A stretch of DNA of 64,000 nt from positions 1 to 64,000 of the forward strand of contig JADJAE010000005.1 in NCBI GenBank assembly GCA_016704445.1, in the 5' to 3' direction. Positions 47,111-59,066 of this stretch are shown one piece after another. The translations under genes were made by a program, and so were the position numbers. Source of the DNA: Deltaproteobacteria bacterium. GTDB taxonomy: Bacteria > Myxococcota_A > Polyangia > Polyangiales > Ga0077539. Below the pieces are notes generated by a model. The model made no database searches and was not told where the DNA came from. It saw nothing but the letters and a program-made list of their open reading frames with translations. Position 1 is the first letter of the stretch. Every line of letters starts with the position of its first letter.

Positions 47111-48481
47111 TCACTCCACGACGCGCCGCACGGTCCCCTCGTCTGCGAGGTCGACCTGCGAGGGGAAGAGGGGCTCGGTGCCGTCGGCCAGCCGCACGAC
47201 CTCGGTGAAGGGCTGATCGAACAGCTCCGGCGCCCGCACTCCCGAGAGCACGAGCACCCAGCGGTCGTCGTCGAGCTCCAGCACGCTCCCCGGCGGATAG
47301 CGCCCCACCCGGTTGACGAAGAGCTGCAGCAGCTGGGGGTCGTACTCGGTGCCTCGCGCGGCGTACATCCGGGCGAGCGCCGTGGGCGGCGACATGATGG
47401 GCCCGCCGGAGCGGTACCGGGTGAGCGTCTCGAAGTCGTCCGCGATGTGGATGATGCGGGCGAAGAGCGACGCCCCGCCGGGCGCGTTGAAGGGCCTGTG
47501 GTGCTCCAGGCAGGCCAGCATCCGGTGGATGCGGGCCTCGTGGAAACCCCGCTGCGCCAGCAGGCTGCGCACCGCGGCGCTGCCGTGTCGACTGAAGGGC
47601 GGTGGGTACCCGTCCTCGTCGGTCGCATAGCCGAGGTCGTGGTAGCAGGCCGTCACGCCCAGGTCGGCGAGCGTCGTGTCGGGCAGGCCGAGCTCCCGAC
47701 CGATGAGCACCGAGAGCATCGCGACCTGCGAGCTGTGCCGCGAGAGGGCGTGGGTGCTCTTGTCGAAGCGCGCCCGGGCGATGCCCTCCTCCTCGCTCTG
47801 CGCCGGGAGGTCGACCATCTCGTTGATCATCTTGCGCACGGGCAGCGGGTTGGCCGCCCGGCCCGAGGCGAGGCCCTCCCAGAGCCCGTCGACGACGCCC
47901 GCCGCGCGGTGCATCACCGCCCCGACGTTCTGTTCGACGCGTCGGCGCTCGTCCTTCATGCGGAAGCGAAACACCGGCAGCAGCTCGAGCGCGCTCAGCC
48001 CCGCGGCCTCGAAGGCCGCCTGGAGCGCCGCGCGAGGCTGCGTCCCGACCGGGTCGGCCATCGCCCCGACGACGATCTTGCGCCACTGGTCCATGGTGAG
48101 CGTGGAGTGCAGGTTGAGCCCGCCCACCTCGTGGCGCAGCCAGAGCGCCGCGAAGTTGTCCCCGGGGTCGACCCTCTCGTCCAGCCGGAGGCGCTGGTCG
48201 TTCACGTAGACCTGATCCTCCACCATGATGACCTGCACCATCCCGAGCAGGTCGCGCAGCGCCGCGAGCGAGCGCTCCAGGTCCCTCAGCGGCGCCTCGA
48301 AGGCCATGTTGCGCGTGTCGTGGAAGCGGGTCATCCGCATCGCGCCGGTGAGCATCCGCACGAACTGCTCCCCCAGCTCCCGCACCTTCGCCGCGAGCTC
48401 GCGGTCGTCCCCCGCGCGCGCCCGGTCGAGCGCCTTGCCGACCTCCCGCTGCGCCTCGCCCACCTCGTCGACCGCGCTCAC
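47111..48481 (-). CDS. HD-GYP-type phosphodiesterase-like protein
   Basis: 456 residues from GTG 48481, chosen because it overlaps the stop of the upstream gene (GTGA). The N-terminal half is helical (EAQREVGKALDRARAGDDRE). The HD domain shows RFDKSTHALSRHSSQVAMLS, then the HD pair in ACYHDLGYATDEDGY. The GYP-like region is LEHHRPFNAPGG (HH retained, GYP altered) followed by IIHIADDFETLTRYRSGG. HD-GYP proteins hydrolyse c-di-GMP; alteration of the GYP triplet leaves that activity uncertain. Probably part of the same operon as the HEAT-like protein. Confidence 0.75.
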   Translation of the reverse strand: MSAVDEVGEAQREVGKALDRARAGDDRELAAKVRELGEQFVRMLTGAMRMTRFHDTRNMAFEAPLRDLERSLAALRDLLGMVQVIMVEDQVYVNDQRLRLDERVDPGDNFAALWLRHEVGGLNLHSTLTMDQWRKIVVGAMADPVGTQPRAALQAAFEAAGLSALELLPVFRFRMKDERRRVEQNVGAVMHRAAGVVDGLWEGLASGRAANPLPVRKMINEMVDLPAQSEEEGIARARFDKSTHALSRHSSQVAMLSVLIGRELGLPDTTLADLGVTACYHDLGYATDEDGYPPPFSRHGSAAVRSLLAQRGFHEARIHRMLACLEHHRPFNAPGGASLFARIIHIADDFETLTRYRSGGPIMSPPTALARMYAARGTEYDPQLLQLFVNRVGRYPPGSVLELDDDRWVLVLSGVRAPELFDQPFTEVVRLADGTEPLFPSQVDLADEGTVRRVVE

Positions 48482-50886
48482 GAGGCCTCTCCCGCCATTG
48501 AGCGCTCGGCGAGCGCGCTCTCCACCACCTTGCGCATCACCTCCGTCGCCGCCCCGGCGGCCATCTCCCGCAGGATCGCGTCGGCCTCCTCGGACGGGTG
48601 CCTCGCCAGCCCCGCGGCCGCCGCCCTCGCCTTCGCCCCGTGCTCGTCGTTCTTCATCAGCCGCTGGATCAGCCCCGCCGGCCTCGCCCACTCGCGGAAC
48701 GCCTCCATGGCCCGCGCGGCGTCGACCAGGGTCATGGCCCGCCCCACCGCGGCCATCTCCTCGGGCGACGAGCGCAGCTCCGCGCGGTGCTCGGCGTGGC
48801 GCTGGAGCAGCGTGAAGGCCCCGGGCTCGCGGTGCTCGCCGATCGCCTCGACGGTGCGCACCCGCAAGAGCTCGCTCGTCGATCGCAGCAGGTGCACCAG
48901 CACCCCTCGCGTCGAGGCGTCGGTGCGCGCCGAGGCCGTCAGCCGAAGAAACTCCATCTGCAGCTCGTCGTCGTCGCCGGAGATGAGCGTCGAGGCCACG
49001 AGCGCCGGGGCGTCGGGCAGCCGCTCGGAGAGGGCGCGCAGAAGGTCTGCCGCGAGGCTCCCGCGCACCTCCCGCAGCCGGGCGATGACCACGTCCGCGC
49101 GCGCCGGGAGGTAGCCCTCGAGCAGCTCGCGCAGGATGCGCCGGTCGTTCTCCGCGCGCTCGGTGCCGAGCAGGTCGAGGAGCACCGGCAGCGGATCGTA
49201 GGGCAGCGCGGCGAGCAGCTGCTTCAGCTCCGCGGGGGCCGATGGAGCATCGTGGGGCACCGAGCGCACCAGCTTCTGGAGCGCGCGCGCGTCGAAGAAG
49301 CCCGACACCAGCGGGCCGAGCTGCTCGGCGAGCTCGGGGTGCCCGTCGGCGAAGTCCGCCAGCACGTCGTAGAGGGCGCGGAGCTGCTGAAGCCGGCTGT
49401 CCGAGAGGAGGAAGTCACGCGCCTCGCGCACCAGCGGCGCGACCTCGTCGAAGCCCAGCGGGTTGGTCGGGTCGCCCGCCACCACCAGGAGCTGGCGGGT
49501 GAGGTCGATGGTGACCTGCGGCAGCCGGGGAGAGGCGCACTCCGCCACCAGCGTGGCGCGGGCCTCCTCGGAGACCTCCGCGGGCTCCACGCGCTGCGGG
49601 GACGGCAGCTCCGGCGCCGGGAGGTCGAAGTCCGTCGGGACCTTCACCGTCGCGGCGATCGCGAAGCCGCCGCTCGGGCGCTCGCCGCCGGGTACCTCGT
49701 CGTCGTCGTCGGGGACGAAGCCCTCGATGGACTCGATGCTGATGTGATGAAACCCGGCCTTCCAGAGCAGGGTGACCAGGTCGTCCTCGTCGTGCCGCAC
49801 CCCCACGAAGCGGATCGACAGGATCTCCAGCAGCTTGGTGAGCTCCTGCCAGGTGGTGTCGGCGTCGAGGGTGATCTTCCGCACGCCGTCGCGGAAGAGC
49901 TTGAGCGCCAGCGAGCGCTCCCGCTCGCGCTCGATGTAGACGACCTCCTGGTCGAGCACGAGCTCGAAGGGGCGCACCGTGAGCGGCAGCTCGCCATACC
50001 GGGACAGGTACTCGACGAAGGCGCCGCGGAGCGCGTCGAGGAAGCCCCGCACCGCCTGGTTGCTGGGGTCGTAGATCAGGTAGCTCCGCGAGGCTCGCGC
50101 GAGGGCCAGCATGCACGCGTGGGCGGCGACGGCGCGCTCGCTCCCCTGCAGCGCGGTCTCCCCCTCGCCCTCCTGTGGCGGCGACGACGGCCGCGCTGAG
50201 CCAGCGCTTCCCGCCGGGCGCTCGGAGAGCCGCAGCGGGGGCAGCGACGCGTAGGCGGAGTCGCCCGTCGAGGGTGCCGCCCTGGCCAGGCTCTTGGGCG
50301 GCGCCGTGGGCCTGCGCGGCGCGACCGTGGGCGCGCGGGCGGGCGCCCCGGTGAAGAGGTCGTCGAGCTCGAAGCGCTCGGGCACCGACGAGGACGACGG
50401 CGGCGGAGGCAGCGTGAAGATCTCGTCGGACAGGGACGGGGCCTTCGGGATCGGACGCGACGGACGGGCCGACTGCGCGAAGGGAGACTCAGCCATCGGC
50501 GGCGCGACGGCGCGGGAGGGCGGAGGCGGCGGCGACGTGCGGGCCTCGGGGCGAGGCGGCGCGGCGGTCGGCGGCCGGGACGCCTGCGGCTCGGCGCGGG
50601 GCAACGACGACGACGACGGGGAGCGAGGCGGCGAGAGCGAGAGCGGCGAGCGCGACGCCGGGGCTACCGGCAGCAGCGGGTCGCTCGGTCGGCGAGGCGG
50701 CGCGAGCGTGAGGGACTTCGCGGGAGGGGCCGAGCCCAGCGGGGGGTGATAGGGCGGCAGCACCGGGAGCGACTCGACGGACTTCCGACGAGGCGGCGCC
50801 CCGATGGGCAGCGGCGGGTGTTGCGCCGAGGGAGCGGCCGCGCGCTCGTCACCCGAAGGGGGCTCGGAGCCATCTCGTTTCTCCAT
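48478..50886 (-). CDS. Large protein with Pro/Ser-rich N-terminus and HEAT-like C-terminus
   Basis: 802 residues. The first ~230 are low complexity (LPVLPPYHPPLGSAPPAKSL, PPPPSSSSVPERFELDDLFT). The middle (YLIYDPSNQAVRGFLDALRG, LVLDQEVVYIERERERSLAL, DADTTWQELTKLLEILSIRF) is conserved in myxobacterial hypotheticals paired with HD proteins; the same ideas occur in the N-terminal half of the next gene (VIMVEDQVYVNDQRLRLDE). The C-terminal 300 residues form helical repeats (LLDLLGTERAENDRRILREL, LRVRTVEAIGEHREPGAFTL). Likely a scaffold for the HD-GYP partner, with which it overlaps by 4 bp. Confidence 0.65.
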   Translation of the reverse strand: MEKRDGSEPPSGDERAAAPSAQHPPLPIGAPPRRKSVESLPVLPPYHPPLGSAPPAKSLTLAPPRRPSDPLLPVAPASRSPLSLSPPRSPSSSSLPRAEPQASRPPTAAPPRPEARTSPPPPPSRAVAPPMAESPFAQSARPSRPIPKAPSLSDEIFTLPPPPSSSSVPERFELDDLFTGAPARAPTVAPRRPTAPPKSLARAAPSTGDSAYASLPPLRLSERPAGSAGSARPSSPPQEGEGETALQGSERAVAAHACMLALARASRSYLIYDPSNQAVRGFLDALRGAFVEYLSRYGELPLTVRPFELVLDQEVVYIERERERSLALKLFRDGVRKITLDADTTWQELTKLLEILSIRFVGVRHDEDDLVTLLWKAGFHHISIESIEGFVPDDDDEVPGGERPSGGFAIAATVKVPTDFDLPAPELPSPQRVEPAEVSEEARATLVAECASPRLPQVTIDLTRQLLVVAGDPTNPLGFDEVAPLVREARDFLLSDSRLQQLRALYDVLADFADGHPELAEQLGPLVSGFFDARALQKLVRSVPHDAPSAPAELKQLLAALPYDPLPVLLDLLGTERAENDRRILRELLEGYLPARADVVIARLREVRGSLAADLLRALSERLPDAPALVASTLISGDDDELQMEFLRLTASARTDASTRGVLVHLLRSTSELLRVRTVEAIGEHREPGAFTLLQRHAEHRAELRSSPEEMAAVGRAMTLVDAARAMEAFREWARPAGLIQRLMKNDEHGAKARAAAAGLARHPSEEADAILREMAAGAATEVMRKVVESALAERSMAGEAS

Positions 50887-50961
50887 CGTCAGCGCTGACC
50901 TCCAGGGCTCCCCTGAGGTAGCGCGTCCTCAGGGCCGGGAGCAAGTGCCGCCGTCCGGTGA

Positions 50962-53217
50962 TCAGTAGTCGACCACCGCGTCGAAGGCCGCGTCGCTCCG
51001 CAGCGGCAGGGCCACCGTCCGCTCGCCGCGGCCGTAGAGGTAGCGGTAGCGGGCGAGGTTCTGCACCACGCGGCGCACATAGGTGCGGGTCTCGTCGAAG
51101 GGGATGTGCTCGACGAAGGCGTCGACGTCCTCGTTGCCGTGCTCTCGCATCCAGCGGTTCATGGCGCCGGGGCCTGCGTTGAAGCTCCCGATGGAGCGGG
51201 GAAGCACCGCCCGGTACTGGCGATACAGCCTCCCGATGTAGTGCCCCGCCACCCGGATGTTGTATGCGGGCTCGAAGAGCCGCTCCTCGGTGAAGGGGAT
51301 GCCGAGCTCCTGGGCGACGCGCCTCGTGGTGGGCGGCACCATCTGGAGCAGCCCGATGGCGCGCGCCGTGGAGACGTCCCTGGCGTTGAAGCCGCTCTCC
51401 TGCCGCATGATCGCGAAGAGGTAGTCGCGCGGCAGCCCGTTGGCGTCCTCCGCGGCCTCGACCAGCGGGGCGAAGGGGCGGGGGAAGCCGGCGTCCCAGA
51501 TCCAGCGCGTGGTGGCGGAGGGCAGGTCGTCGAGGGCGTCGGCGTGCCGGGAGGAGAGCAGGAAGGCCCTGCGCGCGTCGCCGAGCGAGAGGTACGCCCC
51601 GGCCATCACCTCGTCGGCGCGCTCCCGGGGGAGCGTCGCGCGCAGCGAGTCCTCCTCGGCGACGAGGACGTCCGCGGCCTCGCGGTCGAAGCCGAGCGCG
51701 GCGAGCCAGCGGGCTCTCGGAGGGAGGGTGAGCGCGGGACGGGGACGCGCCTCGGGCGGAGCGGGGCATCGGGTCGGGCGCCGCCCCTGGGCCCTCAGCC
51801 GGGACTCCGCGAGGATCGCGTACCAGGTGAGCGGGCGGTGCTGGATGAGCCCTCGCCACGCCGTCACCGCCGCGGAGGGGTCGCCCCCGCGCAGCTTCGC
51901 CACGGCGGACCAGTACCTCCCCCGACCGCGCTCCAGGTGGTGGGTCGCCAGCTCGCTGGATCGTGCGAGCGGCTCGACGGCCTCGGCGAAGCGCCCGGCG
52001 GAGTAGAGCGTCCACCCGAGGTGCCAGGCCGCGTCCACCCTCAGCCGCGACGGCGCTTCGGGTCGATCGTGAAGAAACGCCCTCCACCGCGAGACCGCCT
52101 GCTCTCCCCGCGCGTGACGGGACTCCAGCCACGCCGCGCGGAAGGCCGCCTCGTCGCTCCAGCGCCCTCGCAGCGAGCGGGCGACGGCGTCGTAGGCGCG
52201 CACGGCGTCGTCGTCCTGGTCGGCGCGGGAGAGCGCCCGGGCGGCCATGAAGGCGTCCTCGTCGCGGTCGGCGTTGAGCGGGTTGCGCGCCGCCGCGGAG
52301 AGCCAGCGGTGCGCCTCGGGGTACCTCCCCCTCGCCCCGAAGAACGCCCTCCCCAGCAGGTGCGTGCGCCTCGCCTCGTCGCGCCCCACGAGCACCGGGA
52401 TCGACTGCAGCGACTCGATGGCCTCGGCGTGGCGCGCCCTCGAGAGGAGCACCCCGGCCCGCTCCATGGACTGCGCGGCCGTGAGCGGTCGCCCCGCCCT
52501 GGAGAGCGCCGCGAGCGCCTCGACCCCGGCGGCGGTGTCGGGCTCGGCGATCGCCAGTCGCCGGCGGGCCTCCAGGGCCGCGGCTTGATCCGCGACGGCG
52601 TCGAGAGCCTCGGCGGCGAGGCGCCACGCTCGCGCCCTGTCGATGCCCGAGGGCGGGTGCGCGACCCACGGGCGCATCGCCGCGGCGGCCCACGACCGGT
52701 CACCCGCGGACCACGCCTCGAGAACGGCCATGGTGCGATCGCGGGCGCCTCCCCCCCGTGCCGCGAGGGACTCATAGGCCGCGCGGGCGTCGGCGTGGCG
52801 TCCCCCCGCGGCGAGGGCGGAGGCCTCCATCCGCCGGACCTCGAGCGAGAGCGCGGGCAGCTCGCCGGCGAGGCCCGGGAGGCGGGCGAGCGCCCTCGCC
52901 GGGTCGCCGAGGTCGAGCGCGACGCGGGCCGCGATGAAGCGGGCCTCGGGGCTCGACTGCACCGACGCGGGGAGGCGATCGAGGGCCGGGAGCACGGCGG
53001 CGCGGTCGCCCGATCGGACCAGCGCGACCACCGCGGCGAGCGAGGGGGGCGCGGTCGGCTCGACCCCGGCGTCGTCCGAGAGCGCGGCGTCCGGAGCCGC
53101 GGGTGGGCGCGCGATCGACGGGGCGGGTCGGCGGGTCGGCGGGGCAGGCGGGTCGCGCACGCACCCGAGGAGCGAGAGCCCGAGGAGCAGAGGCAGGCTT
53201 CGGACGCGCTTCGCCAC
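50962..53217 (-). CDS. Slt-type lytic transglycosylase lipoprotein
   Basis: 751 residues. Lipobox LLGLSLLGC. Residues about 60-560 are TPR-like helices (ARFIAARVALDLGDPARALA, RVDAAWHLGWTLYSAGRFAE), resembling the ring-shaped body of Slt70. The C-terminal SLT domain carries the catalytic Glu in FAIMRQESGFNARDVSTAR, plus AIGLLQMVPPTTRRVAQELG, YNIRVAGHYIGRLYRQY, SFNAGPGAMNRWM and EHIPFDETRTYVRRVVQ. It cleaves the glycan strands of peptidoglycan to anhydromuropeptides in the periplasm. Head of a minus-strand set; 75 bp upstream of the HEAT-like gene. Confidence 0.9.
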   Translation of the reverse strand: MAKRVRSLPLLLGLSLLGCVRDPPAPPTRRPAPSIARPPAAPDAALSDDAGVEPTAPPSLAAVVALVRSGDRAAVLPALDRLPASVQSSPEARFIAARVALDLGDPARALARLPGLAGELPALSLEVRRMEASALAAGGRHADARAAYESLAARGGGARDRTMAVLEAWSAGDRSWAAAAMRPWVAHPPSGIDRARAWRLAAEALDAVADQAAALEARRRLAIAEPDTAAGVEALAALSRAGRPLTAAQSMERAGVLLSRARHAEAIESLQSIPVLVGRDEARRTHLLGRAFFGARGRYPEAHRWLSAAARNPLNADRDEDAFMAARALSRADQDDDAVRAYDAVARSLRGRWSDEAAFRAAWLESRHARGEQAVSRWRAFLHDRPEAPSRLRVDAAWHLGWTLYSAGRFAEAVEPLARSSELATHHLERGRGRYWSAVAKLRGGDPSAAVTAWRGLIQHRPLTWYAILAESRLRAQGRRPTRCPAPPEARPRPALTLPPRARWLAALGFDREAADVLVAEEDSLRATLPRERADEVMAGAYLSLGDARRAFLLSSRHADALDDLPSATTRWIWDAGFPRPFAPLVEAAEDANGLPRDYLFAIMRQESGFNARDVSTARAIGLLQMVPPTTRRVAQELGIPFTEERLFEPAYNIRVAGHYIGRLYRQYRAVLPRSIGSFNAGPGAMNRWMREHGNEDVDAFVEHIPFDETRTYVRRVVQNLARYRYLYGRGERTVALPLRSDAAFDAVVDY

Positions 53218-53327
53218 GGTGCCTGATCGGGTATCACACCACCGCCCCGGCGGGGAGCGCCGTGCCGAGACGACGAGGAGCGGCGACGCGCCGGTCGCGT
53301 GGTAGCGTGCGGCGTGCGGTGCACGGA

Positions 53328-54892
53328 ATGACGGCGACGGCAGCGGGCGCAGAGCAGGTCTCGAACGATCCCTTCCGGCTGGTGGGCACCCGCCTCGACG
53401 GGAAGTACGCGGTGGAGTCGGTGGTCGCCGAGGGGGGCTTCGCGGTGGTCTACCGCTGCGCGCACTCCGAGCTCCAGAAGACCGTCGCGCTGAAGGTGCT
53501 GAAGATCCCGGCGCACCACGCGCAGTCCGAGCGCGGGGAGTTCTTCCGGAAGTTCGCCAACGAGGCGCGCACCATCGCGCGCATCGACCACGAGGCGATC
53601 GTGAGGGTGCTCGACTTCGGCAGCTCCATCATGCCGACGGGCGACCTCGCGCCGTGGATGGCCCTGGAGTGGCTGGAGGGTCAGACCCTCGAGCACGACC
53701 TCGACGCGCGCGCCGAGACCGGCATCGCGGCCCGTTCTCCTACGGAGTGCCTTGCGCTGCTGCGTCCGGTCATCGAGGCCGTGGCGCTGGCCCACGAGGA
53801 GGGCATCGCCCACCGCGACATCAAGCCCGGCAACCTGATGATGGTGACCAGCCGTCGGGGCGACGTGAAGGTGAAGCTCCTCGACTTCGGCATCGCGAAG
53901 GTGATGACCGACGACGACCGGGCGCCGTCGCCGGGGCAGACGTCCACGCAGCCGCACCTTCAGATGTTCTCGCTGGAGCACGCAGCGCCCGAGCAGCTCA
54001 GCGGCACCCGCACCGGGCCGTGGACGGACGTGCACGCGCTCTCGCTGGTGCTCACGGAGATGCTCACCGGAGAGCAGCCCTACGAGGGCGACGACTCGGT
54101 GGAGATCTTCTCCGAGGCGCTCAGCCGACGACGCCCCACGCCCGCCCGCTGGGGCCTCGACGTGGGCCCGTGGGAGCTTGTGCTCCAGCGCGCGCTCGCG
54201 CTGCGACCGGCCGACCGCTACCCCGACGCGGGATCATTGCTGAAGGCCCTGCTCGCCGAGGTGCCGCAGCAGGCCGTGTGGAGGGAGGACCTCTCGGTTC
54301 CGCGCCCGCGCCCTCGTCCGATCGGCCCGCCCCGACACCAGCGCCAGCCCCGACGCCAGCGCCCGCCCCGACGCCAGCGCCCGAGGTCGAGCCCCCGACG
54401 CGAGACTCCGACCGGATCACCGAGCTGCTCCCTCAGCCGCCGCGTCAGGCTCCCGCGCGCGCCGTCCCGACCGACGACGACCCCGAGCCGGTGCGTCTGC
54501 CGATCAACCGCATGGGCTGGCTCGGCTGGGCCGCTGGCCTGCTGGTCATCGTGGGCATCGTGGTCGCGGTGATCGCGACGCGACAACCCGCGCCGTCCCG
54601 ACCGCCGACGACGACGCCAGTCGCCGCCCGCCCCGTAGCTCCGCCCGCGCCCGAACCTGCGCCCGCGGTGGTACCCGTGGCCGCGCCTGCTCCCGCACCG
54701 GAGGTCCCGGTCGCGGTGGTCCCCGATGTGCCAGCGGTCGCAGCGCCTCCGACGGCTCCGACGGTCGCCCCCGTGGTGGTCGCGACGCCTCCGCCCGCCG
54801 CCCCGACTGCCCCTCGGGTCGCACCGACGCGCGCCCCGGTGCGCCGCGCGCGACCGGCCGGGGAGTCGGGCGGACGCATCCCCATCGAGTGA
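53328..54892 (+). pseudogene. Membrane Ser/Thr protein kinase split by a frameshift
   Basis: ATG 53328. The kinase domain (about residues 20-300) has Gly loop VAEGGFAVVYRCAH, Lys in VALKVLKIPAH, catalytic loop AHRDIKPGNLMM, DFGIAKVM and APEQLSGTR. Near 54285 the frame changes. The first frame ends in Arg/Pro-rich nonsense at 54572, while the next frame has PAPTPAPAPTPAP repeats, RITELLPQPPRQ, a transmembrane helix MGWLGWAAGLLVIVGIVVAV and a Pro/Ala/Val-rich periplasmic tail to 54892. Adding one base gives 522 codons. Kinase with one membrane helix is the usual PknB-like plan. The 5' gap to the transglycosylase gene is 110 bp, divergent. Confidence 0.85.
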
Positions 54893-55021
54893 TCTCCTCC
54901 GAGGGCGTCGGCGATTCGCGATTGCGCGCCTCGGTCTGGCGATCGGATCGCGATGCCCCTATGGTTGCTCGCCCCGTCAGGGCGGTCCCCCTCCAACGAC
55001 CGCGCGGGTGTTAAGCGCAAC

Positions 55022-57814
<2,793 letters not shown>

Positions 57815-57836
57815 AGCCCCTCACAGGAGTTCTTCG

Positions 57837-58247
57837 ATGACCAGCAGCGATCCTTCCTCCCTCTCGAAGCCCGGCGCCGCCCGCCGGGGCAGGCTGCTGG
57901 TCATCGACGACGACGCACTCGTCCGGGTATCCCTCGGGCACATCCTGAGCCTCGACCACGAGGTCACGCTCTGCGACTCCGGCCAGAGCGCCCTCAAGCT
58001 CTTCGCGGAGGGCGCGCGCTTCGACGCCATCCTCTGCGACATCAACATGCCCGGCATGGACGGCCCCCAGCTCTACGAGGCGATGGAGACGGCCGCGCCC
58101 GATCAGCTCGAGCGCACGATCTTCCTCACCGGCGGGGCGTATACGGCCAGGGCGCAGGCCTTCCTCGCCCGCGTTCCCAACGAGCAGATGGAGAAGCCCT
58201 TCGAGTTCGAGGCCCTCCGCGCGGTGCTCGCGCGGGTGATGGGCTGA
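57837..58247 (+). CDS. Single-domain response regulator
   Basis: 136 residues from ATG 57837, preceded by a clear AGGAG eight bases upstream, which decides the start over 57798. The receiver fold is complete: RLLVIDDDALVRVSLGHIL (acidic pocket), DAILCDINMPGMDG (phospho-Asp), FLTGGAY (Thr) and EKPFEFEAL (Lys). There is no output domain, so it may act in a phosphorelay or bind a target directly. It follows sucA closely, possibly co-transcribed, and is tail-to-tail with sdhC. Confidence 0.9.
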   Translation: MTSSDPSSLSKPGAARRGRLLVIDDDALVRVSLGHILSLDHEVTLCDSGQSALKLFAEGARFDAILCDINMPGMDGPQLYEAMETAAPDQLERTIFLTGGAYTARAQAFLARVPNEQMEKPFEFEALRAVLARVMG

Positions 58248-58251
58248 TCTC

Positions 58252-58947
58252 TCAGCCTGCCCGCAGGACGTACTGCGCGCCGGCGACGTAGAGCCCGGCG
58301 ACGGCGCCCCAGCCCACGCCCAGCAGCACCACGAAGAGCGCCACCGAGACCACCTGCATCCGACGCTGCGCCCTGGGCGACGCGGCGAGCCCGTGGATGA
58401 ACGACGCGGTGTACACCCCGTTGGCCAGGTGGAAGGTCGTGCCCAGCACGCCCAGCAGGTAGACCACCAGCGTGGGCAGGTGATGGCGCATGTGCGCCGC
58501 GAGGTCTTCGAAGCTCTCGTGCCCGGTGGGGCTGTGGAGCCCGGGGCTGATGCGCGCCAGGTAGACGTGCGCCGCGATGAACCCGAGCAGCCCCAGCGCG
58601 GACAGCCGCTGCAGGACGTACTTCGCGTTGCCGAAGAAGCGGTACCCGTTGGGCTTCGCCATGGAGAGCCGACGCAGGCCCCACGCGACGTGGATGAGCA
58701 GCGGGGCGAACACCACCGCGCTGACGAGCGCCGCGCTCAGCGGGTTGCCGACGTAGGCGCGCCCCTCGGCGGTGACCACCGTGTCGACCGCGCGCTCTGA
58801 CCACGCGGCGTCACCGCGCCAGGCGTAGAGGTTCTCCCAGAGGTGCCAGGCGACCCAGACGCCCAGCGGAGCGATGGCGAGCATCGAGCCCAGCCTGGGG
58901 AGAAGGCCGCCGCGCGTCGGACCGGTCTGAGCAAGCGCTTCGGACAT
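58252..58947 (-). CDS. sdhC: Succinate dehydrogenase cytochrome b556-type subunit
   Basis: 231 residues from ATG 58947, with GAGGGAGAG about nine bases upstream. Five hydrophobic segments and conserved His residues fit the single-subunit cytochrome b of delta-proteobacterial/Bacillus-type SdhC: APLGVWVAWHLWENLYAW, FAPLLIHVAWGLRRLSM, GLLGFIAAHVYLARISPG, GVLGTTFHLANGVYTASFIH, VSVALFVVLLGVGWGAVAGL. It anchors the SdhAB catalytic subunits and carries heme. The expected downstream sdhA and sdhB are absent here, since the convergent receiver gene follows at once. Confidence 0.82.
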   Translation of the reverse strand: MSEALAQTGPTRGGLLPRLGSMLAIAPLGVWVAWHLWENLYAWRGDAAWSERAVDTVVTAEGRAYVGNPLSAALVSAVVFAPLLIHVAWGLRRLSMAKPNGYRFFGNAKYVLQRLSALGLLGFIAAHVYLARISPGLHSPTGHESFEDLAAHMRHHLPTLVVYLLGVLGTTFHLANGVYTASFIHGLAASPRAQRRMQVVSVALFVVLLGVGWGAVAGLYVAGAQYVLRAG

Positions 58948-59066
58948 CGTCGTGCTCTCCCTCGCTCGCGCGTTCGGCCCTTTGGAGGATGGACCCTGTC
59001 GCGCGGCGCGGAAGAAACCACGAACCCTGCGGCCCGCGCAACCCGCGAGCCGACGGGGGGAGCGGC

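Noticed and set aside
50849..52693. 614-residue minus-strand frame overlapping the lytic transglycosylase
   Set aside because: It is out of frame with the SLT gene, which has catalytic motifs and a signal; the other is Arg/Gly/Ala-rich shadow coding.
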